From the NCBI GenBank assembly GCA_028285345.1, contig JANQPT010000032.1, forward strand, positions 1-64,000: a stretch of 64,000 nucleotides of DNA, written 5' to 3'. The notes beneath the pieces are model-generated. The model was not told the origin of the DNA and did not search any database. It worked only from the letters and a program-made list of their open reading frames with translations. Positions 40,319-47,841 of the stretch are shown here, in pieces. A program made the translations under genes and the position numbers. This DNA comes from Planctomycetales bacterium. Lineage in GTDB: Bacteria; Planctomycetota; Planctomycetia; Planctomycetales; Planctomycetaceae. Every line of letters begins with the position of its first letter. Position 1 is the stretch's first letter.

Positions 40319-40687
40319 ATGACGACCTCTGATATCGTGGTGACGGCAATCGGCTTAGGGTTGGCGTTCGCAAACCTGAGGTTGTACGTGGCACACAAAG
40401 AGCCTGTGCAGTCAGACGATCTCACTGCACCGCTCATAGAACAGATGGCAAAAACCGCTGCCATTATGTCTTGGCTGTGGTTTGTTGGCGGCGTGGCCCT
40501 CGCAGTAGACCAACACGATGCCTGTGAGTTCTACTTCATGTGTTGTCAATTGAACCTCTGGCCTGTTGGGCTCCCCATGACCTACGCAGCTCTGCGGGTG
40601 CGATCATTGAGAGCATTTTTGTGGTCCCTGGGGTCGATCGTTTTGTTTGCTGCAATAATGCTAGCGCTGGCAAGTATTGTACGCTAG
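40319..40687 (+). CDS. Small membrane protein
   Basis: A 122-aa frame with four hydrophobic segments, notably SDIVVTAIGLGLAFA, MSWLWFVGGVALAV, LWPVGLPMTYAAL and FLWSLGSIVLFAAIMLAL. The ATG at 40319 is chosen because it begins just before the first helix; the frame stays open back to 40112. The ribosome site is weak. No family recognised. Confidence 0.55.
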   Translation: MTTSDIVVTAIGLGLAFANLRLYVAHKEPVQSDDLTAPLIEQMAKTAAIMSWLWFVGGVALAVDQHDACEFYFMCCQLNLWPVGLPMTYAALRVRSLRAFLWSLGSIVLFAAIMLALASIVR

Positions 40688-40903
40688 TAACTGAATCGCC
40701 AGGGATCGCCCGACCGCACATCGATTGAGTGAGACACGCACGAGACGCCGCCCATTAGCGATTCCAGCATAGAGCGGCCGTCAGTCTTGACTCCTAAGAG
40801 CGCATTGCGCCGAAGTGTCGCGGTATCCGCAGTGCCAGAAGTAGTTGCAACATTCCGATTCGCCGAACCGATTCAGAAGTTTCCCGCACGTTTGCCACAG
40901 TGA

Positions 40904-41094
40904 TTACACGGTTCGTTCTTTGGCGCTTTTGAGCAGCCACTTGAATTTGGAAAAGGCTTGCTCGACGGGGCTCAGGTCAGGACTGGAGGGCGGCAGGTAA
41001 ATGAGTTTCGCCTCAGCGCCTTCAATCGCTTCGCGGATCCCGTCCTATGTGTGACTCGACAGGTTGTCCATGATCACGATGTCGCCGAGGCAAA
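40904..41094 (-). pseudogene. IS630-type transposase C-terminal remnant
   Basis: Read on the minus strand, this gives GDIVIMDNLSSH, one TAG stop (41045-41047), then [27 protein letters not shown], followed by the natural TAA at 40904. This is the end of an IS630/Tc1-type DDE transposase. The upstream part is missing and the homology stops abruptly near 41094, 35 bp from the stop of the neighbouring FGE-domain gene, so a deletion or partial insertion occurred here. Confidence 0.8.
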
Positions 41095-41128
41095 TTATGG
41101 GTGAGTTTTTGGGTCGCGAGATTTTGCA

Positions 41129-41866
41129 TTAATGCTCAGTTTTGCCGTCGTCGGCCACGACCAGCCGAAAACCGTTATGCTCTGCGCCGCTGCGGATGTC
41201 GGGAACGGTAGGCCACCTGCCGGTCGAACGCACGGATGTGGCTTGGAAGTTCCAGCAACCCCCGCGCATGATCCGTTTGGTCCCTGTCGCGGGACCGATG
41301 GGATCAATCAACGGCTGGTCGGCGTCGCTCGGATACGGACCGTACCAATCGCTGCACCATTCCATGACATTGCCCGCCATGTCCCGGATTCCAAAGGGGC
41401 TTTCGTCCCCCGGCGTCGTCCCCACTTCTGCCGGCTGACCACCCTGGCCAAAGATGCGACCGTAAACAGCCCGGCTCTTTCGGGGTTCCGTATTTCCCCA
41501 AGGGTACGTCCTTCCATCATTGCCGCGTGCCGCGAATTCCCACTCTGCTTCACGCGGGAGTCTGCCGCCGGCCCAACGGCAATACCTCACGGCTTCATCC
41601 CAGGTCACACCCACGACCGGCTGGTCAGGATGGTCATAGAGTGCCTTCATGTCATATTCTGTCGGCGTCCCACCCGTCTGCTTCAGAAACTGACGAAATT
41701 GTGCGTTGCTGACTTCGGTACGCCCCATCCAGAATGGAGAAACCCGCACAAGGTGCGGGGGTCGTTCCATCGAGAATTCATCGCTTCCCATGACGAACTC
41801 GCCGCCGGGAATGTAAATCAGAATCGTGCCGTCCTTACCGTTTATGCGTTCCGGTCGTGATGTCAT
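41129..41866 (-). CDS. FGE-sulfatase (SUMF1-like) domain protein
   Basis: A 245-aa protein: IPGGEFVMGSDE, RPPHLVRVSPFWMGRTEVSNAQF, TWDEAVRYCRWAGGRLPREAEWEFAARGND, TYPWGN, GIRDMAGNVMEWCSDWY, RIMRGGCW and HNGFRLV. It has the fold of formylglycine-generating enzymes but does not show their second active-site cysteine, so it may bind ligands. Its ATG is one base from the DUF1501 stop, so the two genes are coupled. Confidence 0.9.
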   Translation of the reverse strand: MTSRPERINGKDGTILIYIPGGEFVMGSDEFSMERPPHLVRVSPFWMGRTEVSNAQFRQFLKQTGGTPTEYDMKALYDHPDQPVVGVTWDEAVRYCRWAGGRLPREAEWEFAARGNDGRTYPWGNTEPRKSRAVYGRIFGQGGQPAEVGTTPGDESPFGIRDMAGNVMEWCSDWYGPYPSDADQPLIDPIGPATGTKRIMRGGCWNFQATSVRSTGRWPTVPDIRSGAEHNGFRLVVADDGKTEH

Positions 41867-41867
41867 T

Positions 41868-43232
41868 TTAGATGTGCGACTTCTCCAAGATGCTTTCGAT
41901 GACGGTACCCTCACACAGGCGATGCGGCCGACCTTGGCTGTCGTGAATTGTGGTCTGGGGGTCGATGCCACAGCAATGCATAATCGTTGCGTACAGATCC
42001 CACGGACCGATCGGGTCGGTCGCAGGATAGGCTCCCGTTCGGTTGGACGAACCGTGAACGTAACCCCGCTTGACGCCGCCGCCGGCGATGAGCAGCGAAC
42101 TACATCCCCCCCAATGATCGCGGCCTGCATTCTGGTTGATCCGAGGCGTGCGACCGAATTCCCCTGACGCGACGACCAAAGTCTCATCCAGTAGGCCACG
42201 CTCTTCGAGATCAATCAGCAGCGCGGAGATACATCCGTCCAATTTCGGGAGGAGTTGTCCCTTGCAGATGTTGAAATTATCGTGGTGAGTGTCCAGTCCC
42301 CCGTCACCCCGGTTGCGATAATTAACCTGAACGACCGGGACACCCGCTTCCACCAACCGGCGCGAGAGCAGCAAATTCTGCCCGAATGGATGATCGCCGT
42401 ATGCGGCACGGGTGGCTGGAGACTCGGCCGCCACATTGAACGCTGCTCGCAGGCGCGGGCTGGTCAACATATCGAAGGCCCGCTCTTGAAACGTCGAAAA
42501 GTCTGCCCGATCTGGTCGCTTCAACTCGGCGTCCAGAGCCGTCAAATCACCAAGCAGTGACTGACGACGACCGAATCGCTCTCTGGGGACGTCTTCGAAC
42601 AGTGTAAATTCGGGCACATCGAAATCGGACTTGTCAGCATCTTGCTTGATCACGAAGGGTGCCCAACTCGGCCCCAGAAAGCCGCCAGTCTGCCCGATGT
42701 GCGTTGATATCAACCCGCCTGTCAGCACGAAATTTGGCACGGGTTGCTTCGTCGGCCTGGCATAACTGATTGTCGAACCGTAGTTCGGGAAATCAGAATC
42801 AGTCGGCCTCGCGTTGGCTGTGTTGGGCCGCGGATGTGGTCGCCCAGTCATCAGCGCATAGTATGCCGATTCGTGGCCGTTGTCCTTGTGCGTCATCGAG
42901 CGGATGACGGTGTAGTTGTGCGCAAGCTTCGCCAACTTGGGCATGTATTCACAAATGCGAAAATCTGGCAGCGAGGTCGGGATCGACTGAAATTCGCCGC
43001 GAAGATCTGACGGGGCTTCGTGCTGAATGTCGTAGGTTTCTTGATGGGGTGGCCCACCAAACAGCGAGAGGAAAATTAACTGCTTCGCGGTGCCGCGCGA
43101 CTTTGGCGCCGCGGTGCGCTCGTTACCGTTGGCGGTTCCAAGCGCAAGTGCGCCGATTCCACCGAGGGCGATCACTTCGCGTCGTGACACCCGGTCGTGG
43201 AAGCCCGCCCAGCGATCAATAAACTCAAGCAT
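41868..43232 (-). CDS. DUF1501 protein, exported
   Basis: A 454-aa protein of the same family as the gene at 24-25.5 kb: RREVIALGGIGALALG leader, IFLSLFGGPPHQETYD, RGEFQSIPTSLPDFRICEYMP, YRNRGDGGLDTHHDNF, SGEFGRTPRINQNAGRDHWGG and a CCGIDPQTT segment. The start at 43232 (MLEFIDRW) is preferred; the frame is open to 43265. In many planctomycetes the gene before this is a DUF1549/DUF1553 cytochrome-like gene; here it is absent. The following gene is an FGE-domain protein. Confidence 0.93.
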   Translation of the reverse strand: MLEFIDRWAGFHDRVSRREVIALGGIGALALGTANGNERTAAPKSRGTAKQLIFLSLFGGPPHQETYDIQHEAPSDLRGEFQSIPTSLPDFRICEYMPKLAKLAHNYTVIRSMTHKDNGHESAYYALMTGRPHPRPNTANARPTDSDFPNYGSTISYARPTKQPVPNFVLTGGLISTHIGQTGGFLGPSWAPFVIKQDADKSDFDVPEFTLFEDVPRERFGRRQSLLGDLTALDAELKRPDRADFSTFQERAFDMLTSPRLRAAFNVAAESPATRAAYGDHPFGQNLLLSRRLVEAGVPVVQVNYRNRGDGGLDTHHDNFNICKGQLLPKLDGCISALLIDLEERGLLDETLVVASGEFGRTPRINQNAGRDHWGGCSSLLIAGGGVKRGYVHGSSNRTGAYPATDPIGPWDLYATIMHCCGIDPQTTIHDSQGRPHRLCEGTVIESILEKSHI

Positions 43233-43265
43233 CGAGCAACCTCGGTGAACGAGCCTTTCGCACAA

Positions 43266-43606
43266 GACCCTTGCACGACGACGCCGACAGAATCAAGAAC
43301 GCTTCCAGCATATCCGATGCGTCAATCTCAGACCAGCGTGTGCTCTGTATGGAAGCCAAGACTTTCGACCGGGAGGAGGCTGTATTAGCAGCGAACCCAG
43401 CTCGGCGCATCACACTAGCGACCGGTTGCTCAATTTCGAAACCTTCCGCAAAGCCGAGCGGATACGGCGGCATCCGGCTTGGCAAGTGAGACGACAAGAC
43501 AAGCGCTGTGAGGGGACGAGTATCTTCCGGCAGAGGCCGATCACCGCTCGACTATGCTCCACGCCGGTATCGGCCAGTCATTCTGAGCAAACGACAAGCG
43601 GCCAGT
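43266..43606. other. Gap upstream of the DUF1501/FGE pair
   Basis: No recognisable gene. The expected upstream DUF1549/DUF1553 partner is not detectable in any frame. A 90-codon minus-strand frame (43225-43497) has no family features. Confidence 0.4.
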
Positions 43607-44254
43607 TCAAACCTTTTGATCCTCTTGGGCCGGAGTCGGCACCGTCGACGAAAACACGGCGAGAACGCTTCTGATTTCCACCAACTGATTTCGCATGTCC
43701 TTTTGATCGCGATGCAGTCTCTCGAACTTGGTCTCGAGATCCTGGTGTTGCCGGTCGAGTCGCCGCAATTCATCGTCGACGGTCCTTACAGTTCGACTGT
43801 CGTTGTCGTCGTCCTTTTGCGGCGCTTCGGGGTCAAACTTGCGAGAACCGGAACTCTCACACGCGTCGATGTGGCGTAATAGCTTCTCCCTGACCAAAGG
43901 CTTGAACAAGACATCCAGAAATCCAAGATCAAGCGCTTCGTTCAGGAGTCGGACGTCTGTGCTAAATGCATCCGCGTCCGGCCGTACGTGCGTGAACAAA
44001 ATGAACTCCGGCGGCGCCAACTGGCCGTGATCGGATATCCGCTCAATCGCTTGCGACGACTTGAACAAGTCGATGGCCGTCATGTCGCCCAGTTGCAACT
44101 CCGTGATCACAAGATTCACGCGCTGGTCTTGCTTGAGCAGCTCAAGTGCTTGTTCGCCCGACTCCGCGGTAATGACTTCATGTCGATAGCAAGATAGCAA
44201 CCGCTCGAGGTTGCGAAGAACCATGCGTACGGAATCGACGACGAGAATGACCAT
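43607..44254 (-). CDS. Degenerate receiver-domain protein with C-terminal coiled coil
   Basis: A 215-aa protein. Residues 1-130 are a CheY-like receiver: VILVVDSVRMVLRNLERLL, LVITELQLGDMTA and DVLFKPLVREKL (K118). The usual phosphorylated Asp in the ITDLQ block is Glu here (E52), and one of the two acidic residues near the start is Ser (VVDS). Residues 150-200 form a charged coiled coil (DDELRRLDRQHQDLE). There is no output DNA-binding domain. It may be locked in an active-like state and act as a protein-interaction module. Confidence 0.85.
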   Translation of the reverse strand: MVILVVDSVRMVLRNLERLLSCYRHEVITAESGEQALELLKQDQRVNLVITELQLGDMTAIDLFKSSQAIERISDHGQLAPPEFILFTHVRPDADAFSTDVRLLNEALDLGFLDVLFKPLVREKLLRHIDACESSGSRKFDPEAPQKDDDNDSRTVRTVDDELRRLDRQHQDLETKFERLHRDQKDMRNQLVEIRSVLAVFSSTVPTPAQEDQKV

Positions 44255-44825
44255 TTTGCACCTCTACGCAGTTGCGCTTAGCATATCGGCCGGCTTGAGT
44301 TGTAGGAGCGCTCGTTCGTCCGTCATCGTGAGAGCTTATATCAGTGAGACAGAGCGCAATGACGGAAATCAAAGGTGTCTCTATTCATCGACCTGCGTAT
44401 CCAGAAGTCTTTATAGTGTAAACTCATTAGTTGAGGGCCAATTACATGAGTACCCGTCATTCGATAGTCCAAAACCTCGACACGTAGTACATCACCGCTA
44501 GTATTCGTTGTCTAGCGACTGTGCACTACAGACCTCAGGCATCGTCGGATCTCGTAGGTGTTATTGGAATTACGGCTGCTCACTCGTCGACGTCTCAGCT
44601 GGCAGATTGCCGCGCCAGGCGACCGCTGGGTGCCGCAGGCACAAGACGCCGCGCCTTGTGCGTCACAGATGTTAGCCGCCACGTAATTGTGATCTCACAC
44701 GCAAGGCGCAGCCTCTTGTCGCGACACAACCCGGCAGATTTCGGCCGGGCCTCCCGCGGGTCGTAAGAATCAAACACCCCACGCCAATGTAAGGTAGGGC
44801 AAATTCTCCTCCGACCGGATGCCCG
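44255..44825. other. Gap of 570 bp without a gene
   Basis: Only short overlapping frames with no family features. It lies upstream of the receiver gene and downstream of the LRR gene, so it should contain the receiver promoter. Confidence 0.4.
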
Positions 44826-46016
44826 TTACCGAGGCGTGCGGTACACGCTGCGGATCATGCGCACGTCCGCTGGTCGTTCGATTTCCCCAACGGATGCTTC
44901 GGCTCGATTTCGAGCGAGTCCGTCCGCCAGTTCTTGAGGAATTGGCTTTTCGATCGTGAGCTGCATCAGCGAACTGTTGGCGCTCATCACGCCGGCCAAC
45001 GACGCTTTGCCAATTGGTCCCACACCGTTTTTGGCGAGGTCGAGGCGCCGCAAAGCGGCATTTCTCTGCAGCATCTGCGCGGCCGCTCGCGCGCCTTCGT
45101 CGCCCAACCGATTTCGGTCCGCCTGTAACACGCGCGTCGACGGAGCGTAGCCAAGATCCAATACCTCAAGATTGGGGTGGGTCGCGACGGCCTCCATCAG
45201 CGCCCGCCCGCTATCAACCCCGATGCCATTGCTGGCAAGTCCTAGCTCCCGCAGCGTGCCGTTCTGCGACAACGCCTCGGCCAACGCGAGTGTGCCCTTA
45301 TCGCCGAGATGGTTGACGTTCAAGAACAACCCCGTCAAGTTCTCACAGTCGCGGAGCAGCACCGACAACAAGTTTGCCTCGTGAGAACCGAGTTGGTTTC
45401 CGCCCAGGTAAAGCCGCCGCAACGAGACGTTTTCGCGGCAGGCGTCGACGAGGGCCGCCAATCCGGCGGTGCCAATATTTGTATTGACCAAATCGAGTGA
45501 AACGATGCTCCGGTTTGCACGGAGCATGCCTGCCAGTGCTTGCACTCCTTCGGAACCCAGCGGATTTCGCTTAAGCCAAAGTCCGCACACGTGGTCGCTG
45601 CCTGCGATTGATTGTGCCAATGATTTCGCGCCTTTGACTCCGATGCCATTGCACCCAAGGTAGACTACAGTCAGGTGCGTGTTCTGCTCAATCAGTTTGG
45701 CAACGGCTTCGGCGCCGGAATCGCCGATTCCATCCGTTCCCAACAGCAGACCGTGTACATGCTCATTGGCGCGCAGTGCATTGGTAACTTGAGTGCAACC
45801 CACAGGTCCCAAATCCTGTTTACAGAGGTCCAGCCGGCCATCTGCCGTGAGAGTGCCCCGCGGAAATCTGACGTCTGCAGCAACCGGTTCGTTCGCTTCC
45901 AAATAGCGTAGCAGTGGCGCGACCTCCTCGGCGGGGCAAGGGACGACTTCGCGGACTCCCTGGAGCGGGCAAGCGATTCTCGACGTCGTTCTGGTCATGC
46001 GTGGTCGGCCTACCAT
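44826..46016 (-). CDS. Leucine-rich-repeat protein (ribonuclease-inhibitor type)
   Basis: A 396-aa protein with about eight 28-residue repeats of the ribonuclease-inhibitor/NLR type: LLLGTDGIGDSGAEAVAKLI, VYLGCNGIGVKGAKSLAQSI, LWLKRNPLGSEGVQALAGML, LYLGGNQLGSHEANLLSVLL and LDLAKNGVGPIGKASLAGVM. Such repeats form a horseshoe for protein binding and are common in eukaryotes and in a minority of bacteria. No signal peptide. Its start overlaps the SDR stop by 7 bases, so the pair is translated together. Confidence 0.9.
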   Translation of the reverse strand: MVGRPRMTRTTSRIACPLQGVREVVPCPAEEVAPLLRYLEANEPVAADVRFPRGTLTADGRLDLCKQDLGPVGCTQVTNALRANEHVHGLLLGTDGIGDSGAEAVAKLIEQNTHLTVVYLGCNGIGVKGAKSLAQSIAGSDHVCGLWLKRNPLGSEGVQALAGMLRANRSIVSLDLVNTNIGTAGLAALVDACRENVSLRRLYLGGNQLGSHEANLLSVLLRDCENLTGLFLNVNHLGDKGTLALAEALSQNGTLRELGLASNGIGVDSGRALMEAVATHPNLEVLDLGYAPSTRVLQADRNRLGDEGARAAAQMLQRNAALRRLDLAKNGVGPIGKASLAGVMSANSSLMQLTIEKPIPQELADGLARNRAEASVGEIERPADVRMIRSVYRTPR

Positions 46017-47362
46017 GGATAGGGTGAGTAATCTTTCAAGAAATGGCCGTACAGCGGATCGGCGGAATCATCCATCCCGCGAACGATGGGATCATAGATG
46101 CGTGCTGCGCCATCAACGACGTCCAGCGGCGCATAGAACCCGTGTTCGATGCGGGCTCGCTCGGCTGCAGGGAACGGCTTCTCGTCGGTGATCCATCCGG
46201 TGTCGACGCTGTTGATATAGATCCCGTCGCGAGCTAGATTTTGTGCCGTGGTGCGAGTCAGCATATTGAGCGCTGCTTTGGCCATATTGGTATGCGGATG
46301 GTGAGGCGTCCGATTCACACGGGAAAACTGGCCTTCCATTGCGGAGACGTTGACCACGAACCGGCGCTGATTGGGGGATTGACAGAGGAGTCGGAGGAGC
46401 CGATTGGTGAGCACGAACGGCGCCGCAGCGTTCACCAGAAACACCTCCAACATTTCAACAGTGCTGATCTCGCCAATCTTCAACCGCCAGCTGTTCACTG
46501 ACCGCAGATCGGCCTGCTGACCGTCCCAATCCAGCACTGACGGTGGAAAGTCGCTGATCTGAGCAGGCAGACCTCCGCGATAATCCGGCCGAGCCTCCAA
46601 GAGAGGGCTACTGTCCTCGTTCGATGCAATAAGTGCGCGTTCCGTGGCGGAAAGGCAACGATCCTCCAAGAGGTGTTGATAAAACGCAAGCGGCCGCTTG
46701 ATTGTTTGCGCGGCGTTGTGGACCAGAATGTCCAGGTGCGGCTCGGTCTTCAACAATCTCGCCGCAAACTCTTCCACCGAAGGCAGGTCCCGCAGATCCA
46801 GGCCACAGATCTGCAACCGGTGCTGCCACTGAGCGAAATCGGCCTCCGCCGCGAACCGCCGCGCCGCGTCTTGCGGAAATCGCGTCGTGGCCAGCACCCG
46901 CGCGCCGTCGCGAAGCAGCTTTAGTGTGACCTGAAAGCCGATCTTCACGCGTCCCCCCGTAACAATCGCGACTCGATTCGACAGGTCGGCTGAGTCGCCG
47001 CGCCGCTCCCAATTGAACCGCGCGCACGCCGGGCAAAGTTGGTGGTAGTGGAAATGGAGTTGAGTGAACGGCCGTTTGCAGATGTAACACGAAATCGGCC
47101 GCGTGAGGGTGTCCTGCAGAACAGCGGCCGCATCCGCTGCAGAGTTAATCTCGTGTCGAACGATCCCCGTCTTCTCAATCTTACGACGGTCTCCGACCTT
47201 GACGCACTCGCGCGCTGCCTGCCGGCGCTCTTTCTTGCCCTGACGATGTATCTTCGCAACTAAAGTCTTGAACTGTTGGTGATCATTCATAATCGCCGGC
47301 GATTCGGAGATTTCCTGAAGAACCCGGAGACAAACTTGTAATTCGTCAGGGCTGAAGTTCAT
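46010..47362 (-). CDS. SDR oxidoreductase with N-terminal zinc ribbon
   Basis: A 450-aa protein. Residues about 95-125 form a zinc-binding CYIC...CPAC site (CYICKRPFTQLHFHYH, then LCPACARFN). The SDR domain follows: cofactor loop IVTGGRVKIGFQ, DILVHNAAQT, catalytic Ser in VNVSAMEGQF, and an Asn-Met-Ala-Lys block where family members usually have YxxxK (HTNMAKAALNML), so the catalytic Tyr looks replaced by an Asn-Met pair. The 47362 start (MNFSPDEL) is chosen because upstream sequence overlaps a tRNA-like element. It is an unusual long SDR, of a type also found in fungi and plants. Confidence 0.85.
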   Translation of the reverse strand: MNFSPDELQVCLRVLQEISESPAIMNDHQQFKTLVAKIHRQGKKERRQAARECVKVGDRRKIEKTGIVRHEINSAADAAAVLQDTLTRPISCYICKRPFTQLHFHYHQLCPACARFNWERRGDSADLSNRVAIVTGGRVKIGFQVTLKLLRDGARVLATTRFPQDAARRFAAEADFAQWQHRLQICGLDLRDLPSVEEFAARLLKTEPHLDILVHNAAQTIKRPLAFYQHLLEDRCLSATERALIASNEDSSPLLEARPDYRGGLPAQISDFPPSVLDWDGQQADLRSVNSWRLKIGEISTVEMLEVFLVNAAAPFVLTNRLLRLLCQSPNQRRFVVNVSAMEGQFSRVNRTPHHPHTNMAKAALNMLTRTTAQNLARDGIYINSVDTGWITDEKPFPAAERARIEHGFYAPLDVVDGAARIYDPIVRGMDDSADPLYGHFLKDYSPYPW

Positions 47363-47389
47363 GATCGATCCTGCGCTGAGATTGACGGT

Positions 47390-47458
47390 GGGGATGGGAA
47401 GGACTTGCACCTTCACTTCTGGTTCGCGTCCAGCGTGCTTCATTACACCACCATCCCC
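47390..47458 (-). pseudogene. tRNA-like sequence, second copy (degenerate)
   Basis: A 69-nt stretch almost identical to 47592-47662 outside the anticodon arm. Acceptor GGGGATG pairs with CATCCCC, with A after it. The T arm GAAGG-TGCAAGT-CCTTC is fully paired. The anticodon arm has lost 2 bases: CTGG-ACGCGAA-CCAG has only 4 pairs and lacks the U before the anticodon. It overlaps the upstream part of the SDR frame. Confidence 0.5.
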
Positions 47459-47591
47459 AAAGGCCATGACTACCGATTTGCGATCAGCGAACTGACATCG
47501 ACATGCTCGATTTGGTTCGGCCGTACTGCAGATCGCCAACGCGACCCGCGAAAACTCAGCCGGACTGCCTTCGCTGCCGCGGCTCCCGGCT

Positions 47592-47662
47592 GGGGATGGG
47601 AAGGACTTGCACCCTCACCTCTGGAGTATGAGTCCAGTGTGCTTCTTTACACCACCATCCCC
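47592..47662 (-). tRNA. Atypical tRNA-like gene, anticodon CAT
   Basis: A 71-nt cloverleaf can be drawn: acceptor GGGGATG/CATCCCC, discriminator A, anticodon arm CTGGA-CTCATAC-TCCAG (anticodon CAT) and T arm GAGGG-TGCAAGT-CCTTC. However, the D loop (TAAAGAAG) lacks the invariant GG, the D stem has only 3 firm pairs, and the T loop has TGC instead of TTC. It is either a divergent Met/Ile-type tRNA or a tRNA-like RNA. Confidence 0.45.
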
Positions 47663-47841
47663 GCAGGGAGCTGTACGGTTGTAGCTGTGTGGTACCTCCT
47701 GAAACCGTGACTGCCTTGCCGCGATCTTTGTAGTGACATTGACAGTTCCAAATTGGTTCGGCCTGGACCGACTGTGGATCGACTCAGAGCCGCGATGCCG
47801 CCGATGTCAGCGCGTAGCGGGCCGCCCGTGCAGTTTTCGGA

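Noticed and set aside
41129-41866. Genuine formylglycine-generating enzyme
   Set aside because: Only one cysteine stands in the active-site region (RGGCW); the second one needed for copper-dependent catalysis is not seen.
43225-43497. 90-codon minus frame upstream of the DUF1501 gene, considered as the tail of a DUF1553 partner
   Set aside because: No DUF1553 motif is visible and it overlaps the DUF1501 start in another frame.
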